A stretch of 64,000 bases of DNA from NCBI RefSeq assembly GCF_002243515.1, contig NZ_CP022657.1:3016001-3080000 (forward strand), read 5' to 3'. The notes beneath the pieces are model-generated. The model did not search any database. It was not told the DNA's origin and saw only the letters and a program-made list of their open reading frames with translations. Source of the stretch: Tumebacillus algifaecis. Its GTDB lineage: Bacteria; Bacillota; Bacilli; Tumebacillales; Tumebacillaceae. Positions within the stretch are counted from its first letter, which is position 1; each line of letters opens with the position of its first letter. Positions 25,667 to 32,334 of the stretch are shown here, piece by piece. The position numbers and the translations under genes are program-made.

Positions 25667-25684
25667 AGCGGGGCTCTGCCCGCT
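25667..25684. terminator. Hairpin between small early genes and ArpU-like gene
   Basis: AGCGGG and CCCGCT pair around a 6-base loop, with TTTT after it on the minus strand and six A residues on the other side, so it could work in both directions. Confidence 0.5.
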
Positions 25685-25704
25685 AAAAAATTTCGGCTAT
25701 GAAG

Positions 25705-25905
25705 TCAACGGTCACTACTCTTCATCTGGTGATCATGGCAAAGCTCCTCAGCCGCATGCCATCCAACAGCCCACCCAACCCATTGTCCGCCGTTTGCAAT
25801 GTTCGCCAACGCGTGGTCAAGATCACTGCTACGGCTGTACGAGAGGACCGCGCCTTCTATCTCCCATCCACCTTTGGTGCAGTAAACGATGGTTTCATCA
25901 AGCAA
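25705..25905 (-). CDS. Small phage protein, unknown
   Basis: A 66-residue frame starting at TTG 25905 with AAAGGGGTG 7 bases upstream. It includes GGQWVGWAVGWHAAEELCHD, rich in Trp and Gly. It overlaps the end of the Cys-rich small gene at 25857-26012 by 49 bases in another frame. No family is recognised. Confidence 0.5.
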   Translation of the reverse strand: MLDETIVYCTKGGWEIEGAVLSYSRSSDLDHALANIANGGQWVGWAVGWHAAEELCHDHQMKSSDR

Positions 25906-26012
25906 ACATTTTCACCCCTTTCCACCTCACATTCACCACACCGATTGATTGATCGTCGGACCTCGTCCCCTTCGCAGAAACCACCGCAGTCCAGGCAAAT
26001 GAACAGATTCAT
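25857..26012 (-). CDS. Cys-rich small zinc-ribbon-like protein
   Basis: ATG at 26012 follows GAAAGGAG by 7 bases and begins one base after the upstream stop. The 51-residue product has FICLDCGGFC near the start and CGEC about 16 residues later, a C-x2-C...C-x2-C zinc-ribbon pattern common in small phage proteins. It is too short for many gene callers. Confidence 0.6.
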   Translation of the reverse strand: MNLFICLDCGGFCEGDEVRRSINRCGECEVERGENVCLMKPSFTAPKVDGR

Positions 26013-26013
26013 C

Positions 26014-26388
26014 TCAGACTCCTTTCGGCTCAAGATCCAAAATCAGTACCGACTTGATGTAATGCTTGAGCGGCTCATTGACACCTCGGCGCTTTTCCTG
26101 CTGGATGTTGACCTTGACGATTTCGTGTTCGGTCGTTATTAGGCCGATAATGTCATCCACTGTGTGCAAGAACTCCTTGCCTTCCCAGATGTGGAGATCG
26201 CCTGAGGACACAAGATCGATCGCATCACGAACCGCCACCCCCGGTGTCGCCGCGCAATTGATTAGCTGATAGACAGTAGCAACCGCCTTACTCTCCTGAT
26301 CGAAAAGTCTAACCTCAACGATGTGCAACCGGTCACGTTGACTGATCTCCCACATCCTCAATCGTTCCGCATTAGTTAGCTCTGTCAT
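26014..26388 (-). CDS. Hypothetical early phage protein
   Basis: A 124-residue mixed alpha/beta protein (MTELTNAERLRMWEISQRDR at the start). It has no recognised motif. The start overlaps the end of the 56-codon gene at 26372, and AGGTGATGA precedes the ATG. It belongs to the chain of small early genes between RusA and the ArpU-like regulator. Confidence 0.65.
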   Translation of the reverse strand: MTELTNAERLRMWEISQRDRLHIVEVRLFDQESKAVATVYQLINCAATPGVAVRDAIDLVSSGDLHIWEGKEFLHTVDDIIGLITTEHEIVKVNIQQEKRRGVNEPLKHYIKSVLILDLEPKGV

Positions 26389-26542
26389 GATTCATCACCT
26401 CATCGTCCAGATTAGCACCTGCAGCGGACGAGAATTTGCTGGCCGAGACTTCCCGCAAGAGATCCAGTCCTTCGATGCCGCAGAACCAATAATCACCTTT
26501 AAATACATTTCTTACTTGCTGATTGAGATGTTGCGCGATCAC
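26372..26542 (-). CDS. Small coupled early protein, unknown
   Basis: GTG at 26542 overlaps the TGA of the upstream gene as GTGA, a coupling seen repeatedly in this operon. The 56-residue product starts MIAQHLNQQVRNVFKGDYWF and ends inside the start of the next gene. It fills what would otherwise be a 150-base gap. Confidence 0.55.
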   Translation of the reverse strand: MIAQHLNQQVRNVFKGDYWFCGIEGLDLLREVSASKFSSAAGANLDDEVMNHDRAN

Positions 26543-26997
26543 GCCGCATCACCGCCGTAGGTGCTTCGGATCTCGGCTTCGACCTGCGCGGCCGTGAAAC
26601 CCATCAGTTCGCCGAGGCCGAGTAATGCTTCCCATACCTCGATGTAGTGATCATCAAACTGCAGAGCGGCGATCCGCTCAAACAGAAGCTGGAACTGGTC
26701 GAAGATACTTTCCCGCTTCTCCAATTTCTCTGGGCGATCAGGGTAAGGAATTTCAAGACCGACAGCGGTCATGATTACGATCAATTCGCTGTAGGCTTTC
26801 AGGTTATAGTGTTGAAGATCCGCCCCCTGCTCACCAACGGTTAGTGCCCAAACGCGTCCCAATTGTGCAACCTTTCCCATGAGATAAAAAACCTTTACCG
26901 ATACAGCATCCTGATCTTGAATTCTCGGGAAGAAGTCTGTGTTTAACTCCCGTACGATCTGCTCCAACTTTTCGTGGTTAAGTTGCAAAGCTTGCAT
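26539..26997 (-). CDS. All-helical early protein, possibly MazG/dUTPase-like
   Basis: A 152-residue helical protein. Segments such as NLKAYSELIVIMTAVGLEIPYPDRP and a C-terminal EALLGLGELMGFTAAQVEAE are reminiscent of all-alpha NTP pyrophosphatases, but the acidic metal-binding motif EExxE is not evident, so that function is doubtful. RBS AGGGGGAAGC. Confidence 0.45.
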   Translation of the reverse strand: MQALQLNHEKLEQIVRELNTDFFPRIQDQDAVSVKVFYLMGKVAQLGRVWALTVGEQGADLQHYNLKAYSELIVIMTAVGLEIPYPDRPEKLEKRESIFDQFQLLFERIAALQFDDHYIEVWEALLGLGELMGFTAAQVEAEIRSTYGGDAA

Positions 26998-27800
26998 GAT
27001 GCTTCCCCCTGTCTTTTTCTACTGCGCGAACTGCGAGTCTTCCAGACCAGTAGCTTCACCAAGGAATTGCAGGCGGTCAGGAGTTGCCAAAATCTCACGG
27101 GGAAGTTGCCGCGTGACGGGCCGATAAACTCCATCGCTTCCAACTGATTCATCAGCATCACCGCGACCGGGTAATCAACATCTAGACGTTCTTGGAAAAG
27201 TTCAACACTCGCGGATTGCTCATTGACCGCCAACCAAGCAGCGCGGTAGAGAGTCGCTTCCGTTGGATCGTTGATGATCTCATCTGCTTCTTTTGCCCGG
27301 TAGCCACCATATTCAAAGCGATTTTCTGCGCCATGCGTTTCATGGATTACCTCAAAGATGTTCATCTGCGGATCTTCCGAACGTGGTTTCATGGCGTGGC
27401 CGAACATCTTCAGTTCCGGCGTGATAAGGCCGTGTCGTGCGATGACATTTGCGTAGCCGATTTTCTCTGGCTGTACCTGCATCATCATCGGGCGACCGTC
27501 GTCAGCCCACTTGTCTTTGGTTTCCAGCATCGCAAGAGCATGGTCGATCCAATACGCTTTCTCTGCGTCGGACAAACGTTTCATCCACGCCGGCTTGTTG
27601 ACGTAGATCACGGCGTCGGCATTCATCATGAAGCGGAAAGCAGGTGGGACGACAACCGCTTGAGTGTAGTGACCGTAGTCTGCATCCTCGCGCCAGATCG
27701 CGACGATGTTGTTGTCGCGCAGGTTCTTGTGAAATTCCTTTTTGATCGCGAGGATAAATCTCAGAACCTCGCCAGTTGCAAAGCTGAATTTTGCCGCCAT
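26943..27800 (-). CDS. PhageMetallopep-like protein with FtsK-gamma-like domain, probably frameshifted
   Basis: Residues about 1-150 follow the outline of phage putative metallopeptidases (VVPPAFRFMMNADAVIYVN, then LSDAEKAYWIDHALAMLE, then VIARHGLITPEL). However, the expected HELxH is replaced by HALAM, so metal catalysis is unlikely. Residues about 190-240 resemble the DNA-binding FtsK gamma winged helix (SASVELFQERL...AVMLMNQLEAMEFIGPSRG). The C-terminus after the CCCC run at 27102-27099 looks out of frame. Adding one C would restore PREILATPDRLQFLGEATG and a stop at 27019, just before the next gene. Confidence 0.65.
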   Translation of the reverse strand: MAAKFSFATGEVLRFILAIKKEFHKNLRDNNIVAIWREDADYGHYTQAVVVPPAFRFMMNADAVIYVNKPAWMKRLSDAEKAYWIDHALAMLETKDKWADDGRPMMMQVQPEKIGYANVIARHGLITPELKMFGHAMKPRSEDPQMNIFEVIHETHGAENRFEYGGYRAKEADEIINDPTEATLYRAAWLAVNEQSASVELFQERLDVDYPVAVMLMNQLEAMEFIGPSRGNFPVRFWQLLTACNSLVKLLVWKTRSSRSRKRQGEASCKLCNLTTKSWSRSYGS

Positions 27801-27803
27801 GAG

Positions 27804-28217
27804 TTAGGCCACCTCCGTAATCTCGACCTCGATGCGCGGGGTCGTGCTATACCATTTTTCAACCGTGACACTGACGACTTGGGAGTCATCGCGCCAGGCT
27901 ACATTTTTGAGCGCGTCCTTGACGGCTTTCAGATAATTGTCGGCGTCCGGCTTTGTTGTGGGACGCACCTCACCATTTTCAGCAGCAGTTGTTTTCTTTT
28001 TGCTGAAGCTCTTTGGGATCTGGCGGAACACCTGCAGCTTCATACGCAATGGACCTTCCAGCGGCTGGGCAGGACAATGATTTTGTGCAACGAGCATAAC
28101 CAATTGCTTGAAGTCGCTAGATTTCTTCGGATCATACATTCGGACGTGACCGTGAACCGTTGTAGCGCGGGGGCGGCCTTGTGCGACAGGCTCTCCGCGA
28201 ACCGTAAATTTGATCAT
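27804..28217 (-). CDS. rusA: RusA-like Holliday junction resolvase
   Basis: Start ATG 28217 follows GGGAGGGACGG (137 residues). It has the RusA pattern: RGEPVAQGRPRATT at the N-terminus, then TTKPDADNYLKAVKDALKNV with the acidic catalytic residues, then AWRDDSQVV and a lysine (EKWY). RusA resolves Holliday junctions and replication intermediates in phage DNA. Confidence 0.9.
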   Translation of the reverse strand: MIKFTVRGEPVAQGRPRATTVHGHVRMYDPKKSSDFKQLVMLVAQNHCPAQPLEGPLRMKLQVFRQIPKSFSKKKTTAAENGEVRPTTKPDADNYLKAVKDALKNVAWRDDSQVVSVTVEKWYSTTPRIEVEITEVA

Positions 28218-28465
28218 TCCGTCCCTCCCTTCTCTGGCTGATTTACCTTCCGAAGTCGCCACATCCGTCTGTTCTGCATTTCCGAATGAAGCTTAACCGC
28301 GAACATATCTCGGATGGCCGCGTAGGAAACATCGACATCTTCTGCGTCATCACTCAAAAAAAGCTCATCCAGTTTTTCCGCCGTATCCTTCGCGATCTGA
28401 TCGATCTTCGGCAAAACTTTCTTCCAGTGACGCTCATATTTGCGACGCTTCGGATGCGCTGTCAC
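28214..28465 (-). CDS. Small helical early protein, unknown
   Basis: GTG at 28465 is preceded by AAAGGAGG with 7-base spacing and overlaps the stop of the 34-codon gene (GTGA). The 83-residue product is basic then acidic and helical (HPKRRKYERHWKKVLPKIDQ). A longer open frame upstream is a shadow. It ends in an overlap with rusA. Confidence 0.6.
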   Translation of the reverse strand: MTAHPKRRKYERHWKKVLPKIDQIAKDTAEKLDELFLSDDAEDVDVSYAAIRDMFAVKLHSEMQNRRMWRLRKVNQPEKGGTE

Positions 28466-28566
28466 GCCTTCGCCTCCTTTCGCTCCGTCCGATCGTAGCA
28501 CCATGCACCGAGCTTGCCAGGCATCATCCACGCAAGCCGGAACCAAATTCTCCGCCGCCACTTCAT
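28462..28566 (-). CDS. 34-residue basic, aromatic small protein
   Basis: ATG at 28566 overlaps the TGA of the upstream gene (ATGA), and the TGA at 28462 overlaps the next GTG. The product (starting MKWRRRIWFRLAWMMPGKLG) is basic with a short amphipathic helix, like small proteins found in many Bacillus-group phage early operons. Function unknown. Confidence 0.6.
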   Translation of the reverse strand: MKWRRRIWFRLAWMMPGKLGAWCYDRTERKEAKA

Positions 28567-28871
28567 GCCGTCTCCCGCAGCGCGAAGCTATAAAGCAACG
28601 GGCTTTTTTGCGCGCGATCGATCCAATAGCGGACCTGCTCGATGATTTGGGAGTCGTAGCGCGAGCGGCGAATCTCAGACAGCATAAACGGCTTGAACAG
28701 CTCCATTTGCCAGCGGCCGCGTTCGAGCGAGACATTCATGCGGTGACCGGTGCTGCGGATCAGGATCACGCCGCCGTCGTAGCTGATTGTGTACCCCTTC
28801 CCTTCAAGCTCGGTGAACAATGCCTGCCACTCTTGGCTGTACAGCTTGCGGACTTCTTTTGCCATCTTCAT
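28563..28871 (-). CDS. Hypothetical early protein
   Basis: A 102-residue protein with a central strand pair (GYTISYDGGVILIRSTGHRM) and a C-terminal helix. ATG AAG ATG at 28871 overlaps the stop of the preceding gene as ATGA. No recognised family. Confidence 0.6.
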   Translation of the reverse strand: MKMAKEVRKLYSQEWQALFTELEGKGYTISYDGGVILIRSTGHRMNVSLERGRWQMELFKPFMLSEIRRSRYDSQIIEQVRYWIDRAQKSPLLYSFALRETA

Positions 28872-29107
28872 GCAGAGGCACCACCTTTCGAAAGATTTTG
28901 AATCGCATTCACATGCACCAGCAGCGCGTCCACTTCCGCCGCGTTCAACTCATGCAACAATTTCGTCTGCCCGGTCACTGCGCAGGCGGCCATCTCCATC
29001 TCGCCGCGCAAAAACGAGTTCTGTCCAAAAGCCTTGATGATCGCCAGCTTTTTGTCACGAATCTCCGGGTTGTACTTGCTCGGTGTAAAACGCTCCAAAA
29101 CGATCAC
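28868..29107 (-). CDS. Small helical early protein
   Basis: A 79-residue protein beginning at GTG 29107 that overlaps the dnaB stop (GTGA). It is all-helical, ending ELNAAEVDALLVHVNAIQNL. It is possibly a modulator of the helicase encoded just before, but only by position. Confidence 0.55.
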   Translation of the reverse strand: MIVLERFTPSKYNPEIRDKKLAIIKAFGQNSFLRGEMEMAACAVTGQTKLLHELNAAEVDALLVHVNAIQNLSKGGASA

Positions 29108-30486
29108 GCTCCTTGGTCGAACAAAGTAAATTGCTTGGGAATATCCACGAACTTGTTAAAGTTTTTCAAGAAGGCAAGCTCTACCGTGCCGACCGGACCC
29201 GAGCGCTGTTTGGCGATGATGAACTCCACCACGTTTTTCTTCTCGGAATCCTTGTTGTAATACTCATCCCGGTACAAGAAGGCTACGATGTCTGCATCCT
29301 GCTCGATCGCACCGGACTCGCGCAGATCGGAAAGCATCGGTCGCTTGTCCTGACGCTTCTCAACCGAACGTGATAGCTGCGACAATGCGATCACCGGCAC
29401 ATCCAGCTCGCGGGCCATGATCTTCAGCGTACGGGAAATCTCGGACACGTCTTGTTGTCGATCCCGCCCCCGGCCTTGGATCAACTGTAGGTAGTCGATC
29501 ACAATCAGACCGAGCTTTCCCACTTGCTGTTTCAGCCTCCTGCACTTCGCCCAGATGTCAGCTACTGTGATGCCAGCCGTGTCGTCGATGAAGATCGGAG
29601 CGTCTCCAATCGTTCCAGCTGCAATCATCAACTTCGGCCAATCATCTTCATCAAGTTTTCCTGTGCGCAGTTTGTTTGCATCGATGTTGCCCTCTGCGCA
29701 CAGCATCCGCTGTACCAACTGCTCTGCCCCCATTTCTAGGGAGAAGATCGCGACCGGCTCACCAGCGCGGACTGCAACGTTTTGGGCGACGTTTAGCGCA
29801 AACGCCGTCTTTCCAACCGCGGGACGGGCTGCCAAAATGATCAGCTCCGAGCCGTGAAAACCCGTCGTCATCTCATCCAGATCTCGGTATCCAGATGGGA
29901 CCCCCGTCACCGGATTCTCTTCATCGCCGCGCTCGGCCCGTTTGCTGATCTGGTCAATCGTTCGCTCCACCACGTCAGCGGAGCGCTCAAAGAATCCAGT
30001 CTGTTGTGCGCTGACCTCAAGCTGTCGCAGAATATCTTTCTGTGCCGCGATGATGTCCCACGGATTCGCATCTGCCTTCAACGATGCTGCAGCTACTTTC
30101 TCGTGTGAGCAGATCAACTGCCGCAACACCGACTTCTCTTTGACGATCGCCGCATAGTGATCGACGTTGGCTGCTGACGGAACAGAGTTGGCCAATCTGG
30201 TCAGATATTCAATGCCACCTGCTTGGTCGATCTTCTTCTGCTCCTGCAGGTGAACAGTGAGCGTGACCATATCGACAGGCTTGCAAGCCTTCTCAACGTC
30301 CAGCATGGCTTGAAAAATCGCTTGGTGCGATTCACGCCAGAAATCGTTCGGGACCAGCTTTTGATTTGTCTTGACCTCTTCCAACGCCGTCTTGGCGATG
30401 ATACACGCGCCGAGGACGGCCTGCTCCGCTTCGACGTTTGCTGGTAAAGGGCTATGAAGTTGTTCATCGTCGTCGAAAGGGAACAT
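29104..30486 (-). CDS. dnaB: Replicative DNA helicase
   Basis: Start ATG 30486 with GGAGTGG upstream (460 residues). It has the N-terminal DnaB domain (PANVEAEQAVLGACI), then the RecA-like motor with Walker A AARPAVGKTAFALNVA near residue 215, SLEMG, Walker B LIVIDYLQLIQG near 330, and SQLSRSVEKR. It is a full-length family member, so the phage carries its own fork helicase, with the DnaC-like loader and DnaD-like protein directly upstream. Confidence 0.95.
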   Translation of the reverse strand: MFPFDDDEQLHSPLPANVEAEQAVLGACIIAKTALEEVKTNQKLVPNDFWRESHQAIFQAMLDVEKACKPVDMVTLTVHLQEQKKIDQAGGIEYLTRLANSVPSAANVDHYAAIVKEKSVLRQLICSHEKVAAASLKADANPWDIIAAQKDILRQLEVSAQQTGFFERSADVVERTIDQISKRAERGDEENPVTGVPSGYRDLDEMTTGFHGSELIILAARPAVGKTAFALNVAQNVAVRAGEPVAIFSLEMGAEQLVQRMLCAEGNIDANKLRTGKLDEDDWPKLMIAAGTIGDAPIFIDDTAGITVADIWAKCRRLKQQVGKLGLIVIDYLQLIQGRGRDRQQDVSEISRTLKIMARELDVPVIALSQLSRSVEKRQDKRPMLSDLRESGAIEQDADIVAFLYRDEYYNKDSEKKNVVEFIIAKQRSGPVGTVELAFLKNFNKFVDIPKQFTLFDQGA

Positions 30487-30490
30487 GCAA

Positions 30491-31432
30491 TCACCACTCC
30501 GGTTCGAGCGCGTCATCCATATGCGTCAAACGGTGATCCTCGCCCTCCATACGTGCCATACGGGCAAGCTTCGTTATCCGCGAAATCATTGGCTCAATTT
30601 TTTTATCAAGTTCAAGCTGCTCGCGCAGATGCGCATATACGAACGGCGGTGCGTAGTTGCTAGTGAACCACGTGCAAAGACCGTTCTGGAGACGGTGGCT
30701 AAGAATTGAAAACATCTTGTCCACTGTCCAGTCGTTGGCCCGCTCCTGCGCAAACTCGTCGAGTAGCAGCACTGGCACATTTGAGTACCATGCGAGCCGT
30801 TTGTCAAAAGTGCCTTCGTCCTCACCGTACGCCGCCCGCAGCCTATCGAACAGAACGTCCGCTCTTGTGTAGACCGCCTGAATGCCGCGGTCGATCAGTT
30901 TGTTTGCGGCACCTAGCATCAAGTGTGTCTTGCCGATGCCGGGCGGTCCGTAAATATAAAACCCGCGATCTTTGTGATCCGGTTCAAAGTCATTCGCGAA
31001 CTCATTCACGGCTTCGAAGAGCTTGGGATGGCGTTGGATCTGTTCTTCCGGAAACGAAGCGAGCGTGAAACTACGATCCACTTCCGTCATGCCGGCCAGC
31101 TCCAATCGCTTCAGGTGCTCTATTTTCGCGAAGTGCTGTAGCGCAGGCTTGCATGGCTTGTTGATGATCGTGATCTTTGTCTCCGAAACGGATTCGATGA
31201 CTCGAACCTCACCTTTTGCGTCGCCAGATCTCCAACAAGTTTCATAGCCTCGGCAAGCGGCACACTTTGTCCGGCACTGGAGCACTTCGAACAGCTCGCC
31301 GTTGTGGCGCCGGAGAAGCAGGTCTGAAGCATGCTGCAGGTTCAACGCATGACGGTATTGCTCAAACGGCTCAAAGCGCTGCAGACCAGCAAATTTACCA
31401 AGCTCACTTCCTGCCCGCTTAAAATCGTCCAA
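30491..31432 (-). CDS. DnaC/DnaI-like helicase loader
   Basis: The start is taken as TTG 31432, eight bases after GGAGG (313 residues). The N-terminal part has a Cys cluster (CRTKCAACRGYETCW), as in DnaI zinc-binding loaders. The AAA+ domain carries Walker A YGPPGIGKTHLMLGA near residue 165 and Walker B VPVLLLDEFAQE near residue 225. It loads the DnaB helicase encoded downstream. Confidence 0.88.
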   Translation of the reverse strand: MDDFKRAGSELGKFAGLQRFEPFEQYRHALNLQHASDLLLRRHNGELFEVLQCRTKCAACRGYETCWRSGDAKGEVRVIESVSETKITIINKPCKPALQHFAKIEHLKRLELAGMTEVDRSFTLASFPEEQIQRHPKLFEAVNEFANDFEPDHKDRGFYIYGPPGIGKTHLMLGAANKLIDRGIQAVYTRADVLFDRLRAAYGEDEGTFDKRLAWYSNVPVLLLDEFAQERANDWTVDKMFSILSHRLQNGLCTWFTSNYAPPFVYAHLREQLELDKKIEPMISRITKLARMARMEGEDHRLTHMDDALEPEW

Positions 31433-31449
31433 AGCTCTCCCTCCTTCCA

Positions 31450-32334
31450 CTAGCCGCTTTGTTTACCGAAACGCTTCTCCCAAGCGTTCATGACTTGTTG
31501 CTGGTGCGAAGACATCGGAATCACTTTTTGACTGCCCGACCGTTGCGGTATCTTCGACTGCTTCTGTTTCTCAATCTGTTTTTGCTCAAGATCGCGTCGG
31601 TAGTCGGCTACTGTACGAATGCCTTTCGTGAACCACTCGCCGAGAATACGCCAAAGGTACATTGGGCTGTCAGGCTTATTCACGAGAGCCGCTTCAAAAG
31701 CGAACACGATGACCTCTTCTTGCATGCCGTCGTTCAGATAATCGTTCACGAAGGTCCAGTCTGCTTGTCGCATTGGTCGGCCAAATGTTTCGCGAAAGAT
31801 CCTCTGCATGGATTGAAGAGGCTTCTCCGCTCGCGCATGCGTGTCAGTCATTCCGTCATTCATACATTCATTCATTCCTTCTTGAAGAAACGCATCCGAT
31901 AAAGAATCTGGTAAGCCTTCTGGTAAAGGAACTGGTAAACCATCTGGTAAAGAGTCTGGTAAACCATCTGGTAAAATTTCTTTACCAGTTTGGTGTGCGG
32001 TCGTATCTGGTAAAGAATCTGGTAAAATATTTTGACCAGTTTGGGCGGTGAATGGGATGAACCAGTACCGCCCGCTGTTCTTTTTCTTCTCGACGCCTTC
32101 GTACCGAATGCGTCCTTTTTGGATGAGATTGTTTCGCGATTTTTGCAGAGTTGGTTTGCTGATCCCACCAAGCTTCGACATCAATGAGTCGTTGCGTACC
32201 ACAAACCCGTCAGAGGAACCGTTCTTTTGCCAGAGCATAAATAGATGCATCCATAGCGCCTGATCGATTGAACTCAACGGATTTGTTTCGAGCCAGTCAG
32301 CAAACGCCTTCAACTCTTTGTAGCAATCAGCCAT
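31450..32334 (-). CDS. Replication initiation protein with DnaD-like domain
   Basis: A 294-residue protein. The N-terminal about 100 residues form a winged helix (MSKLGGISKPTLQKSRNNL). The middle, residues about 100-150, is a repetitive LPDGLPDSLPDG stretch. The C-terminal part (FGRPMRQADWTFVNDYLNDG, then YLWRILGEWFTKGIRTV) matches DnaD/DnaB2 domains of phage replisome organisers. It would bind the origin and recruit the loader-helicase complex. Confidence 0.82.
   Translation of the reverse strand: MADCYKELKAFADWLETNPLSSIDQALWMHLFMLWQKNGSSDGFVVRNDSLMSKLGGISKPTLQKSRNNLIQKGRIRYEGVEKKKNSGRYWFIPFTAQTGQNILPDSLPDTTAHQTGKEILPDGLPDSLPDGLPVPLPEGLPDSLSDAFLQEGMNECMNDGMTDTHARAEKPLQSMQRIFRETFGRPMRQADWTFVNDYLNDGMQEEVIVFAFEAALVNKPDSPMYLWRILGEWFTKGIRTVADYRRDLEQKQIEKQKQSKIPQRSGSQKVIPMSSHQQQVMNAWEKRFGKQSG
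31893..32035 (-). repeat. Imperfect 12/15-base tandem repeats coding LPDG/LPDS
   Basis: On the plus strand the unit tctggtaaa(g/c)(a/c)(a/g) recurs about ten times, encoding L-P-D/E-G/S repeats within the replication protein. The unit copies differ at one or two bases. In Bacillus-group phages, origin iterons often lie inside the initiator gene, so this could also be the replication origin. Confidence 0.6.

Noticed and set aside
27192..28241. A 349-codon plus-strand frame opposite RusA and the metallopeptidase-like gene
   Set aside because: Antisense shadow; RusA motifs on the minus strand are unmistakable.
31893..32035. Repeat array as a possible CRISPR
   Set aside because: Units are 12-15 bases without spacers and are in frame within a coding gene; this is a protein repeat.
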